64,000 nt of DNA from Nocardia terpenica (GCF_013186535.1 NZ_JABMCZ010000003.1:1798001-1862000), one strand, 5' to 3'. Shown: positions 1 to 9,081, numbered from the stretch's first letter. Notes: generated by a model not told the origin, from the sequence alone. Translations and numbers: made by a program.

Positions 1-63
1 CGCATCCGTTTCGGCTTCCGGGTGGACCAGCTTGACCAGTGCGCTGGTGTCGAGATACAGCAT
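1..63 (-). CDS. vapC: VapC-type PIN-domain toxin, N-terminal start only (partial)
   Basis: Only the first 21 codons lie in the window; the gene runs off the left edge on the minus strand. It begins MLYLDTSALVKL, the first strand of PIN-domain ribonucleases, with the first catalytic Asp (D5) in place. VapC toxins cleave structured RNA and are kept silent by a paired antitoxin. The ATG overlaps the antitoxin stop codon as TGATG, the usual translational coupling of such operons. The fragment is too short to say what RNA it targets. Confidence 0.75.
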   Translation of the reverse strand, partial: MLYLDTSALVKLVHPEAETDA

Positions 64-362
64 CAGTACCGTTCGCCGTCGCGCAGTTCCTGCAACGCCG
101 TGCCGACGCGGCTCGCATCGTCGGCGGGTGCCCGATCGAGTCGGCGGCGAAGGTCGGCGAGCAGGTCCGCGCGGCCTCTCGAGGCCGGACGCATTCGCCC
201 GTCGGCCGTCATGCGAGCCCGCGCATCCCGCGCCGGATCCACCGGGACAATCCGGCCGATGACCGTGCCACGTTCGGTGATATCGACTGTCTCGCCCGCC
301 TTGACCAACGCCAATGCCCGTGCGGTGTGATGCGACAGTTCACGGATCGGAATGGCGGTCAT
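63..362 (-). CDS. Phd/YefM-type antitoxin of a VapBC-like pair
   Basis: A 99-residue protein. The N-terminal part (MTAIPIRELSHHTARAL, then GETVDITERGTVIGRIVP at about 23-40) is the Phd/YefM fold: strand, helix, then the short strands that bind operator DNA as a dimer. The rest is Arg/Asp/Ala-rich and would wrap the toxin. The stop overlaps the start of the PIN-domain toxin gene by one base, so the two are one operon. Antitoxins of this type repress their own promoter, which should lie just right of 362. The class is clear; the exact subfamily is inferred. Confidence 0.85.
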   Translation of the reverse strand: MTAIPIRELSHHTARALALVKAGETVDITERGTVIGRIVPVDPARDARARMTADGRMRPASRGRADLLADLRRRLDRAPADDASRVGTALQELRDGERY

Positions 363-551
363 ACGCTTATTGTGTCACAAAAATGTGTAACACTGGATGT
401 GGATCGACGCGGATATCGGTGCGATCGCGTGATGGCTGTGGCCGGTGGAAGCGAGGCCGCGCCGCTTCCGGTCCACGCGGTGGTTTCGGTCGCTGCTGCC
501 CGCGAGCGGTCTTCTGGCTCGAAGGTCGTGGTGGCAGTATGGTTTTCGGCG

Positions 552-925
552 ATGGCACGCAGACGGCGCACTCTGGTTCCGGGGGACGTGCTCGGCCGCT
601 GGCGGATCGTGGAGATGGACAACTGGGACCGCGACGCGATCGATCTGCTCGGTCCCGGGTACATCGAGTTCCGCGCGAACGGCGCGGGTGAGTTCGCGAT
701 CATCGCGGTGAACGGTGGTATGGATTGCCGTCCGGACAGCACGATGGTCATGACGGTGTCGGATTAAGCTGGGAAGGCGACGACGACGGCGACCCGGCGA
801 GTGGCCGCGGCTGGGCGCTGCCCGACGAGGATGCGCCGCGCGGACGCCTGTACTTCCACTTCGGTGACGAATCAGGTTTCCGTGCGGTCCCATTCGACTC
901 CACGGCATCCGAGAGGCGACATTGA
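552..925 (+). pseudogene. Small conserved hypothetical protein, split by a -1 frameshift
   Basis: Two overlapping frames make one recognisable small actinobacterial protein. Frame A from ATG 552 gives GRWRIVEMDNWDRDAIDLL, then IEFRANGAGEF, and ends at a stop near 767. Frame B takes over near 734 with LSWEGDDDGDPASGRGWA and GRLYFHFGDESGFRAV, and ends at 925. Joining CCG in frame A to GGA in frame B needs one missing base at about 734. Function is unknown: family members are short stand-alone proteins with no assigned role. The end overlaps the TTG start of the next gene, so the pair was probably co-transcribed. It could be a real lesion or a one-base sequencing error. Confidence 0.6.
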
Positions 926-2088
926 GCGAATACCAGTACTACGAGTTCGTCGCGATCGACCGTCCGCTGACCCGGCGCGAGCAGGCGCAGGTCCGTGAGC
1001 TGTCCACCCGCGCTCCGATCACCGCGACCCGGTTCGTCAACGAGTACCACTGGGGGAACTTCACAGGCGATCCGGAGCGGATGGTGGAGCGCTACTACGA
1101 CGCGCATCTGTACGTGACCAATTGGGGCACACACCGATTCCTGCTCAGGCTGCCGCGGGCGACACTGGACCCGGACGTCGTCGACCGCTATCGCATCGGT
1201 GGCCAGGTGACGGTCCGGACGACCGGTGACCATCTGCTCATCGACATGACCAGCGACGATTACGACGGTGATTGGGAGGAGTCGGCGCAGGATTCGCTGT
1301 CGGTGCTGAGCGGGGTCCGTTCCGAATTGGTCGCCGGTGATCTGCGCCCGCTTTACCTGGCATGGCTGGCCGGAGTGGGTCCAGGGGAGCCCGGCGACGC
1401 CTTCGACGAGGAAGACGACGAGCGCGAGCCGCCGGTGCCGCCCGGTCTGCGCACGCTGACCGCCCCGCAGCGGGCGCTGGCCGACTTTCTGCGCGTGGAC
1501 CCGGATGTGCTGAACATCGCGGCAGCGGTGAGCCCGGAGTCGACCCTCGCCGCCGATGACCCGGAAGCGTTGAGCGCCTGGCTCGCCGGATTGGACGCGG
1601 GGGAGAAACACGGGCTACTGCTGCGGGTTGCCTGTGGCGGGGCGGCGGCCGTGCAGGCGGAACTGCTGGGCCGCCGCCGCAGCGCCACGGCCACCGGACA
1701 GTCGGCGCCCGGCACTCGGACGGTGGCCGACCTGCTCGACGGCGCGGCGCGACATCGAGCCGACCGCGAACGCGCGGAGGTCGCCGCCCGGGAGCGTGGC
1801 CGCGCCCGGCAGCAGGCCGAGCGCGCCCGTGAACGCGAACGACGACTGCGCGGCCTCGCCGCGGAGGGAGAGAAGGCGTGGGACCGGGTGGACGCGTTGG
1901 CCGGGACCGGCAGGTCCGGTTCCTACGACGCTGCCGCCGACCTGCTGACCGACCTGCGGGTGCTGGCTGAACGCGGCGGCGGCACCGCCGAATTCGACCA
2001 GCGCATCGCGGGCATCCGCGACCGCCACCGCCGTCGGCCCGCACTCCTGAGACGGCTCGCCGATCCCGGCATCACCGGAGGTGTCTGA
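922..2088 (+). CDS. Conserved hypothetical protein, 388 aa
   Basis: The protein starts at TTG 922, overlapping the stop of the gene before it. The N-terminal half (about 1-150) begins MSEYQYYEFVAIDRPL and contains FVNEYHWGNFTGDPERMVERYYDAHLYVTNWGTHR, given here in part, a well-conserved block seen in actinobacterial proteins of unknown function. An acidic linker follows near 155-165. Residues about 270-310 are Arg/Ala/Glu-rich (ERAEVAARERGRARQQAERA) and likely form a coiled coil. There is no signal peptide or membrane segment, so it should be cytoplasmic. I do not recognise a catalytic motif and assign no function. Confidence 0.8.
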   Translation: MSEYQYYEFVAIDRPLTRREQAQVRELSTRAPITATRFVNEYHWGNFTGDPERMVERYYDAHLYVTNWGTHRFLLRLPRATLDPDVVDRYRIGGQVTVRTTGDHLLIDMTSDDYDGDWEESAQDSLSVLSGVRSELVAGDLRPLYLAWLAGVGPGEPGDAFDEEDDEREPPVPPGLRTLTAPQRALADFLRVDPDVLNIAAAVSPESTLAADDPEALSAWLAGLDAGEKHGLLLRVACGGAAAVQAELLGRRRSATATGQSAPGTRTVADLLDGAARHRADRERAEVAARERGRARQQAERARERERRLRGLAAEGEKAWDRVDALAGTGRSGSYDAAADLLTDLRVLAERGGGTAEFDQRIAGIRDRHRRRPALLRRLADPGITGGV

Positions 2089-2544
2089 TCGCCCGGCAAT
2101 CCGGACAATCCAACGGCTGCTACCCCATTCGGGAACGTCGGCGAACAGTCGAACATCGGAGTCGAGTCAGCCAGACCGAAGCCGGTGGGAGGCCGACAAG
2201 CGCCGAAGTGCTTCGGACGCGGTAGATCCGGAGGCCGCGCAGGACCGCCGCGTGGATCGGATCCGGCGGTGTGGCTGCCGATCGCGGTCGAGCTGAGATC
2301 TACTGTCGGGGAACCGATGCCGTGCAGGCTACCGCCAGGATCAGCCGACGGCGATCCGATCTTGGCTGATCACCTCGTCGACGTTTCGTCGGTGAATGAC
2401 GTCACTCCTGCTTGTCCAGACGGTCTGATGCTGACAGGTGCCTGTCGTTGACTCCGGGCTGATCGGGTATCGCCTTCTCCGGCACAGGGGCGGTGTGAGT
2501 GATGCGGACCGAATGAGTGATGTGACCGGCCGCAGTGCTTACGG
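2089..2544. other. No gene seen (456 bp)
   Basis: Short open frames occur on both strands but show no family motif, no ribosome binding site and no consistent codon bias. Given the broken integrase to the right, this is probably eroded accessory DNA. Confidence 0.5.
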
Positions 2545-3813
2545 TCACCGGCGGTTATGCTGGTTTCGCCTCCGTGTTCGCTTGGGTGTGTCCGGTGTTC
2601 CTGCGGAGGAGCGTCGCCGACGGTGGTTGTTACCGGCACGTGTGACCGGTCGCTTTGTCGGGGTGGGCCGCGGTCGGGTGCGTGGCCCGCGACGTCGATG
2701 GCCTGTCGCTTCGGGCAGCATCGGAACTGGGGACCTATCCTCTGGACGGAATCGTTTCTCGCTCAACTGTGGGATCGGTGTTCCGGTGGTGGCGGTTCGT
2801 CTACCGATTCCGAGCGGATGTGGCTCTCCGGTCAGCGCTTCGAGTGCGGCGACCACTTCGAGGAGGTTCGCGCCGACGTAGGTGAGGGTGTTGCCGGAGC
2901 TCGGGCCGGGGCGTTTGTGGCCGGAGTAGGCGCGGGCGATGGCGTAGCCGAATTCGCGTTCGACGTAGGTGAGGGTTGTGTGGCGTAGCCAGTGGACCGT
3001 GACCTGTAGCGCGGCAGCTCACGGTAGGTGACTACGAAGGCGCTGGGTGAGTGTGTCGTAGCGACGGCGACCGACGGGCCGCCCATTGCGATAGCGCAGG
3101 AGTCTATGAGCGGTTGCCGTGCCTCCGCGCCGCTGGACGTGTCGGAGGAGGTGCTGTGTGAGTTGTGGGGAGATCGGTTGCCATCGGGTGGTTCCCCCTT
3201 TTTCGCGGAGCTTGACCAGGCAGAACTCGGCGTCTAGGTCGTCGATGTCGAGGTTGAGCACACCGCCTCTGCGGCACGCTGTTTCGAGATGCAGGCGGAC
3301 GATGAGTGCATCGAGTTCCGGGTCGTCGCCGGTGGTCGCCGCGATACGGGCGAGATCGAGGATCTGATCGACATTGAGCGCATGTCGGCCGCTGTCGGGT
3401 TGACGGGGCTTGTCGATCAGGCGTGCCGGATTCGCTGGCGGAGAGATCAGGCCGTCCCGTTCGGCGTGGCCGTACAGGCAACGGATGGCGCAGACGAACA
3501 TCCGTGCAGCGCCTTGACCGTCGCGGGAGTTGGCTCGCGGAGCGACACCCTGCTTGTACCCCTGAACCAACGTCTCGATCTCCGTCGCGGTCGGCTCATC
3601 CAGAGGCCGACTGCCCCAGTGCTTTTCGAGATAGCGCCAGTAGGTGCCGTAGTTGCGCCGACTGCTCGGCGACACCGCCGCCGAGACGATGCGGATATAG
3701 CTTGCGAAGGTGGGGACCGGTGCAGCGACGGCCGGTGCGGAATTCAGGTCTTCGATCGTCAGTCCGAGCCTGGCCAGCAGGTGCAGCGCCGTGTCGACGT
3801 CCTCACTCTTCAT
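2545..3813 (-). pseudogene. Tyrosine recombinase/integrase interrupted by one in-frame TGA
   Basis: The first 264 codons (3813-3019) hold an N-terminal SAM-like core-binding domain (YIRIVSAAVSPSSRRNYGTY) and the front of the catalytic domain, with the first Arg in ETACRRGGVLNL and the Lys in KLREKGGTTRW. A TGA at 3021-3019 follows ...RLRSHLP. Without a frame change the sequence continues AAALQVTVHWLRHTTLTYVE, EFGYAIARAYSGHKRPG and NTLTYVGANLLEVVAAL, supplying the HxxR, the SGHK histidine and the nucleophile Tyr. Conserved residues end near 2810; the frame stays open to 2545. A Trp codon (TGG) changed to TGA fits. Such enzymes integrate or excise mobile DNA. It overlaps the AbrB-like gene upstream by 11 bp. 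Confidence 0.85.
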
Positions 3814-4366
3814 CGCCGGACCACACCGTCGAGCGATACGCCCACAAGGCCGCGCTCACTGCCGCCATCGAATAGATGACGAGAGCGTCCTGCTTGGATG
3901 TCGCTGCCAGCAGGACACGATCACTCGGCCCTACGTCCCATTCCCGTCTGATCGCAGCGGGAAGATGCAGGTAGCCGCTCTTGGTGATCGACCAGCCTCT
4001 GTCGACCGTGCGCCGGACCACGGCGATATGACCCTCGACCTGAAACGAGACTTTGTGGCCCGGATGCCAGGACAGGAGGTTGATGACCGAGCGATCTCCG
4101 ATCCTGCCCCGCATGTCGACAGTCGTTGTGGCACAGTATATTTCACCGATATGTGCCTCGGGGACCGGCTCGGGCCGGAGACCGGGCAACCCTCGAAACG
4201 GTGGCTGCGACGGCTCGAATCGGCCGAACAGGCCGTCGAATTCGATGTCCATGACGGTTGCGGCGAGAACTGGTTCAGCCCGGCCGCCATCGGTCTGAAA
4301 GTTGAACGCTTCCGCAGAAGTTCGGCTTCTCGACCGACTCCGGCGAGGGCGGCGGTTTTCATTCAT
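3803..4366 (-). CDS. AbrB/SpoVT-like DNA-binding protein beside the integrase
   Basis: A 187-residue protein. The start at 4366 is chosen because the sense strand shows GGAGG about six bases upstream; a longer frame reaches 4420 without such a site. The C-terminal part (about 130-180) reads WSITKSGYLHLPAAIRREWDV, then GPSDRVLLAATSKQDALVIY, the swapped-hairpin AbrB/MazE fold with its usual PAAIRR core. The N-terminal part is a positively charged leader followed by an unrecognised domain. The stop lies inside the start of the integrase gene, so the two form one operon; related pairs occur on actinobacterial integrating elements. Its likely role is a regulator of the element, by inference. Confidence 0.75.
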   Translation of the reverse strand: MNENRRPRRSRSRSRTSAEAFNFQTDGGRAEPVLAATVMDIEFDGLFGRFEPSQPPFRGLPGLRPEPVPEAHIGEIYCATTTVDMRGRIGDRSVINLLSWHPGHKVSFQVEGHIAVVRRTVDRGWSITKSGYLHLPAAIRREWDVGPSDRVLLAATSKQDALVIYSMAAVSAALWAYRSTVWSGDEE

Positions 4367-4597
4367 AGGGGACCTCCGGGCAGCGTCCGGCGCGGCATAT
4401 CCCTCGCGAACCTCCGCCATACCTGCCGGGCAACCCCCTGCACACCATTACCGAGGCACACTTGCCCGGCTGACACGTCCACGGTCTGGGCCGTGTCTAC
4501 CCGACCGCATGGGTGCGTCCAGGCGAGTGCGCGAGATTGCTCCGACCCGGTTCATCGTGGCCTGTTCGGCCGTGCACACTGGGTGTCCGTGGAGGAA

Positions 4598-4954
4598 TTC
4601 CCAGCGAACTCGATGCCCTGCGCGCAGAGAACCTCCGGTTGCGGAATCTGCTGCGGCTCACCGAGGACCAGGCGCCGTGCCGCGGCACCGGATCAGACCG
4701 CTACCGGTACGCCGGTCGATATGCAGGCGACGCCGCAGGCCAAGGTCCGGTTCTACCTCGACCTGTTCCGGTGCCGGTTGGATACCTACGCCGTGCGCTG
4801 GGAGAACCACCGGGATGGCCGATCGGGATGGGTTTCGGCGATCCGCGGGCAGTGGCACAAGGGCATGTCCGCGACGGACGCGTCGTATCTGCCGCTGACC
4901 GATGAGGTGATCGACCGGCATCTGCGCGGCGGTCATCATATCGGCCTGTACCCT
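4598..4954 (+). pseudogene. N-terminal remnant of a TOTE-type primase/helicase protein
   Basis: Two frames join near 4675-4700. The first gives SELDALRAENLRLRNLL, a short coiled-coil leader. The second gives PQAKVRFYLDLFRCRLDTYA, VRWENHRDGRSGWVSAIRG and TDEVIDRHLRGGHHIGLYP. This matches the start of the archaeo-eukaryotic primase module of TOTE conflict-system proteins, large primase-helicase-nuclease proteins thought to act against invading DNA. The catalytic motifs that should follow are absent: homology stops at 4954, exactly where the IS630 transposase remnant begins on the other strand. At least one frameshift and loss of over 80% of the gene make it non-functional. Confidence 0.7.
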
Positions 4955-4956
4955 AG

Positions 4957-5612
4957 CCCCGGGGCGGGCGGAAACGTGCGCGGGATCACCGAGCCCAATT
5001 CGTCGGCGTAGACAACTGTGGCATCCGGCGGCGGGGCGGTGTAGAGCCCGACGATCCGCGTCCTTTCCCTCGAAATCCGGATCGGTACTGGTCATCTAGG
5101 ACCGAGTGCGCCGCCAGCGCGCGCCTTCGGCCAGCAGAATCTGCCGAACCTGGCTGCGCCCCAGCATGATTCCTTCTGCGCGAGCCACCTCGGTTAGAGT
5201 GTCCAGGGTCCAGTACGCCGGGCCGTCCTCGTCGTCGCCACCAGCTCTCATCCCAGGACCGAGGCGATAGCCGGCCCGGCGGAATCGTCTTGACCAACGC
5301 GATGATCCGGGATCGCTGCGTTTCGGTGGTCCGCCGCTTACGTCCACAACCTGGCCGATCACCTAACCCGTTCACGCCACCGTCGTTGAACCGTACTATC
5401 CGCTGCTGCACCGTCTTCTCGTGAAAGCTCAGCGTACCGGCGATTGTCGGCACCCGCATGCCCTGCCAACTGCATCCTATGATCCGCGCCCACGGAACCC
5501 AGTCCGCGGGCGCATGCCCGGCCCCGGCCAACTGACGAATCTTCGCCTCCTCCACCGCATCTGCCGCTGGACGAGCACACAACGGCTTGGGCACGACCGC
5601 CGCCGCCCGGAT
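4957..5612 (-). pseudogene. IS630-family transposase remnant
   Basis: Three frames on the minus strand together give an IS630-type transposase front half. Frame 1 has the helix-turn-helix part: ARPAADAVEEAKIRQLAG, HEKTVQQRIVRFNDGGV and GLGDRPGCGRKRRTTETQ. Frame 2 (near 5240-5096) has YWTLDTLTEVARAEGI and GRSQVRQILLAEGARWRRT. Frame 3 (near 5060-4957) has YTAPPPDATVVYADELGSV, which carries the first catalytic Asp, and IPRTFPPAPG. The remaining DDE residues are gone because the sequence ends at the TOTE remnant. At least two frameshifts and a 3' deletion make it dead. Confidence 0.8.
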
Positions 5613-5855
5613 CGAGAAGGACTTCCAACCCCAATTATCTACCACCCCGAAGAGGAATGAAGCAGTAACGGACTGCGGGCCACGTCGATCCAAGTTCGAT
5701 CGGGAATGTGAGTTCCTCTTTTCTTTGGGCAAGGTTGATTGATCGCTTGGTGTTGGTGAACCGAACTCATATCAAGCGCCGATAGAGTTTGTACTCCCCG
5801 ATTGCTGGCGTTGTAACCTCAGAGTCGAACCGTCGGCAAACTCAGGGAGTCATTC

Positions 5856-6581
5856 ATGTCAGCGACAAAAGATTGCCACGCTGATTACCCGTTGCAGCAC
5901 TTGGCGGTGATTCCTGACGGCAACCGGCGTTGGGCCTGCCGCCATGGGTTCAGCATGCTCGATGGATACCAGCGGGGTGGAGAGCGGATTCTGGATTTGC
6001 TGAAATGGTGTGAAGATATCGCAGAGCTCGAGACGGTAACCCTGTGGCCGCTTTCGATTGAAAATCTGCACCGACCGAGACCGGAACTTGACGCCTTGTT
6101 CGTTGTGATCGTCGATACGATCGCGAAAATCGCCGCGACAGGCCGGTGGCACATCCGGCTTCTCGGAGACCTGAATCGCCTGCCACAAGATATACGCAGC
6201 AGACTGCTCATCACCGTCGAACAGACCCTGGATATCACCGACTCTACGGTTAACATCGCCATTGCCTACAGTGGCCGCGACGAGATCACACGTGGTATAC
6301 GAAAGCTCCTGATGGCCCGTCGAGCGGCTGGCACCCTTGATCACATGGCTCGTTACGTTACTCCGGATGATGTCAACACCTACTTGGACACCGCCGGTCA
6401 ATCCGATCCCGATCTCGTGATCCGCACCGCCGGAGAGAAGCGACTCTCGGGATTTCTGCCGTGGCAGACCGTGTACACCGAGCTCTACTTCACCGACATC
6501 CTCTGGCCCGACTTCACTCCATCCGATCTCACTATCGCGATGCAGGACTATTCACGCCGCATCCGCCGCGAAGGCCGATGA
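5856..6581 (+). CDS. Divergent cis-prenyltransferase (isoprenyl transferase, UppS fold)
   Basis: A 241-residue protein of the undecaprenyl/Z-isoprenyl diphosphate synthase family, which adds isopentenyl diphosphate in cis geometry to an allylic diphosphate. Visible motifs: IPDGNRRWA at 19-27 with the Mg-binding Asp21; SIENLHRP at 67-74; AYSGRDEITRGI mid-protein; and DLVIRTAGEKRLSGF then LPWQTVYTELYFTDILWPDF near the C-terminus. The start has AGGGAG about six bases upstream. Two conserved positions differ: the His of GHxxG is Tyr38 (DGYQRG) and the aromatic residue after SxEN is Leu71. It stands alone with no peptidoglycan or tRNA-processing neighbours. A specialised role with the isoprenoid genes nearby is more likely than housekeeping lipid-carrier synthesis; product length is unknown. 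Confidence 0.9.
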   Translation: MSATKDCHADYPLQHLAVIPDGNRRWACRHGFSMLDGYQRGGERILDLLKWCEDIAELETVTLWPLSIENLHRPRPELDALFVVIVDTIAKIAATGRWHIRLLGDLNRLPQDIRSRLLITVEQTLDITDSTVNIAIAYSGRDEITRGIRKLLMARRAAGTLDHMARYVTPDDVNTYLDTAGQSDPDLVIRTAGEKRLSGFLPWQTVYTELYFTDILWPDFTPSDLTIAMQDYSRRIRREGR

Positions 6582-7052
6582 TTCGAACCGGCAATCTCTT
6601 GCGAAATCAAGCGCCTTATCGAAAAAACCGGTTGAGCCAGGCATAGAAGGAGGGCAGAACAATACCGAAGAAAGAATTCGATATCTCCACTCCATCGCAG
6701 AAGAATGAGCACCTATAACAAATACGCAGCGACCATTTCGACCTGATGTATACGATGGGATTGATCGCTCCGGTGGACACCGAGGTTTACTGCTCCCTGG
6801 TGGCGTGTGGGGGCAGGGCAAGCTAATCAAGCCAGGGCTAAAACCTAGGTTTCGGCCTCTTGGAACCGACGGAACTTGATCATGGATGAAGCCCATAGTG
6901 GATATTTTATCTTGCGACAGAAACAAATGTCAGAAACAGAGGCCAGACTTCGTGCATGCAAATTTAGATGGGGGATTTAATACTGCCACGCTCCGTGTCA
7001 TGTCCAAGGTTGATTATCGAAATAATGTCATTTTCCATCCCTTATACAAAGG
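6582..7052. other. Leader region of the gene at 7059 (471 bp, no gene)
   Basis: No supported coding frame. The stretch is AT-richer than its flanks and holds a 12-bp palindrome, AAACCTAGGTTT (6841-6852), overlapping the CCTAGGTTTYGGCC motif listed separately. Confidence 0.6.
6844..6857 (+). promoter_or_regulatory. Putative shared operator, CCTAGGTTTCGGCC (copy 1)
   Basis: The 14-nt sequence differs by one base from CCTAGGTTTTGGCC at 26586-26573 (minus strand). Each lies in sense orientation about 200 bp before an isoprenoid-region gene (ATG 7059 here, ATG 26363 there). CCTAGG occurs nowhere else that I found in the window. A binding site for a local regulator, possibly the XRE protein at 19048, is inference. 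Confidence 0.4.
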
Positions 7053-7058
7053 ATGAAC

Positions 7059-8390
7059 ATGCCTATCGAGCCGAAGATTACCAACCGTGCAACCGACCTG
7101 GAATATTTTGTTAAAGACGCGATATGTCGTGCCACGCGAGCAGGCATTTTCGGTCCCGATAGCCATGGTAGAACTGCTTTGGAAAACTATGTGGTACTGG
7201 GATATGGAGTGGCCGATCCTCATTTCAGCGAGGCTCACCCTCCCGTCCCGAATTGGCGCGAGTTCGCAATACTCATGACCAGGTTCCCCCTCGTGGTCGG
7301 CATCGGTGACTACGAGGTCTACGACGCGGTCCTGGATGCAGAGGACGAAACAGCCGAGTGTGCCCGAGTTATCGCTGCTACGCAATACTTCAAAGACTGC
7401 CTGTGTAATCCTGATATACCTCAGGTGGTACCCGATCTCGCCGGTAGAGAAATGGTAGCGGCCATGGGGCGGGAATACCAGGATATAGTCCGATGCCATG
7501 GCCTGCGAGCTCACCCGGAGGCGCTGGACGACTGGCGTAAGAACCTGATCGCCCTTCTCGAAGGAATGGAACGATACCGCTGCCGCCCCCGCCGCACCTT
7601 CCCCGTCGAGATCGTAAATTCTATCGCTATCGGCAGTACCGACATACCGGCTGCGATGCGCAGCATCACACAACGATATGAATACACCATGCCCGGGGCA
7701 GTCGCGCGCTACCTGCCGAAACTGATGGCCTCGCCCGACCCGGACGATCGAGATCGACTGCTGCTTTTGCTACGCACGGCCGAAGAAGGATGCACCATCG
7801 GCGCCGGCCCATGGCTGAAGTGCCTCCAGCTGCATGCGCCACCGCAGGAAGTGACCGCCACAAGGCTTCGTCTGCTACACGAAGTCGCGTGTCTGTCCTG
7901 CTATCGGACCCGTATCGGTAACGATCTCTCCGACTTCACCACAATCAAGTCCGACACCCCCAGGGACACCTTCACTGGCGAACGCATATGGCACTACGTG
8001 CTCTCCGACTCTGCCGGACCGAACGTCACCCCCCACGACCTCCCTCCAGATACTGTTGGTCACGTCATGCAGTGCTGCCTCCAAACCGAGGAATGGCTTG
8101 GCCGAGCCCTTGCCGACAGCCTTCGCGAGCTCTGGCGTTCATGGCCTTGGGCTGGAGCTGCTGCCGCTCGCTTGTCCCATGCCGGCCACCGGCCCTATGA
8201 CGATCTTTGGCACTACGACTTTCTCTCTCGTTCTCAATTTCTTGAGATACTCAATGAATTCGACCGCACCTTCGAAATCCCCTTCTTGGCGCGCAGCCAC
8301 CCCGAATGGGACGGCAAAATCAGTGATACCGGGAATTCGACGAGCGTGCTCCGTGCCGCCGCATTCAGAACTACAAGAAAAGAGGGTTGA
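7059..8390 (+). CDS. Unrecognised protein, candidate class I terpenoid synthase-like enzyme
   Basis: About 443 residues, with no signal peptide or membrane span and a predominantly helical look. ATG 7059 is preferred over ATG 7053 because AAAGGA lies five bases before it but directly abuts the earlier ATG. Two acidic patches resemble metal-binding sites of class I terpenoid synthases: DAEDETAE near residues 94-101 and GNDLSDFTTIKSD near 287-299. Neither is canonical: there is no clear DDxxD, and the second lacks the Ser/Thr spacing of the NSE triad. No DxDD class II motif is present. Position between a cis-prenyltransferase and an MEP/prenyl synthase operon supports an isoprenoid role. The gene is confident; the enzyme class is a guess. 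Confidence 0.7.
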   Translation: MPIEPKITNRATDLEYFVKDAICRATRAGIFGPDSHGRTALENYVVLGYGVADPHFSEAHPPVPNWREFAILMTRFPLVVGIGDYEVYDAVLDAEDETAECARVIAATQYFKDCLCNPDIPQVVPDLAGREMVAAMGREYQDIVRCHGLRAHPEALDDWRKNLIALLEGMERYRCRPRRTFPVEIVNSIAIGSTDIPAAMRSITQRYEYTMPGAVARYLPKLMASPDPDDRDRLLLLLRTAEEGCTIGAGPWLKCLQLHAPPQEVTATRLRLLHEVACLSCYRTRIGNDLSDFTTIKSDTPRDTFTGERIWHYVLSDSAGPNVTPHDLPPDTVGHVMQCCLQTEEWLGRALADSLRELWRSWPWAGAAAARLSHAGHRPYDDLWHYDFLSRSQFLEILNEFDRTFEIPFLARSHPEWDGKISDTGNSTSVLRAAAFRTTRKEG

Positions 8391-8533
8391 CAAGTCTCTT
8401 CGACAGGCTCGACACCTAGCTTGTTGCCGGTAATCGGGCGCATCTGGGCAACGGTGGATTCAAGCAGAGACAAAGGAAGGAACTATGGAAATTGCAGGGC
8501 TGTATTCGTGATGTCGTAATAATCGTTGGAGTG

Positions 8534-8903
8534 CTAGGACAGTTGCACTGTTGCGGTGGCGCGGACGAAGATTTTGAGCCCGGCATGGGTTGCGCCGATG
8601 GCAATCGTGGTCGTGCCTGCTGCGGGATCCACCGATTCGATCTTGCCAGTGTAGTGGATCTCGCTGGATCCGTCTGCTTTGACATACGCCGGCTCGTCAT
8701 GCGCACGCTGTATTACAGCAGCGCACCAGGGTCTTTGAGCCATGCGGTGACGAATCCGGCACCGAGGGCGATAGTCAACGCGCCATGTGCCACAATGCCG
8801 TGTTCGAATCCGGTCATTTTTGCGGCGCGATCGTTCCAGTGAATCGGATTCGGATCTCCGGACACTCCAGCGTAATTCACCAAGTCGCCGTAGGTGTCTC
8901 ACA
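8534..8903 (-). pseudogene. MaoC-type (HadB-like) dehydratase remnant
   Basis: The minus strand reads YGDLVNYAGVSGDPNPIHW, then MTGFEHGIVAHGALTIALG, a TAA stop after DPGALL, and YSVRMTS. After a -1 shift near 8690 it gives PAYVKADGSSEIHYTGKIE and GLKIFVRATATVQL. This is a hot-dog R-specific enoyl hydratase/dehydratase like the HadB subunit of mycolic-acid elongation. The catalytic Asp/His pair (DPNPIHW) survives, but the first 20-30 residues, a stop and a frameshift make it dead. No partner hadA or hadC lies nearby. Confidence 0.75.
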
Positions 8904-9081
8904 TGGAGCAGCGGCGCCGTCGAGGGCACCGTCACGAAATTGAAATCCGTCAAACGGCGATGTACGGGCGGGCGAACTTCGACCTAGCCCGGTGCCGGAT
9001 GCTCATCAGGATCTGACCGACTCCAAATCCCCCAAAGCGCCACCAACTTTGTTCCTGAGCCACAGGACCTGCTCGATTGAC

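Noticed and set aside
3710..5011. 433-codon plus-strand open frame read as one gene
   Set aside because: Only the last part (about 4690-4954) is real, as the TOTE remnant; the rest is antisense of the integrase and AbrB genes.
5856..8390. A tuberculosinol-type class II cyclase (DxDD) in the cluster
   Set aside because: No DxDD motif was found in the 7059 protein or elsewhere in the region.
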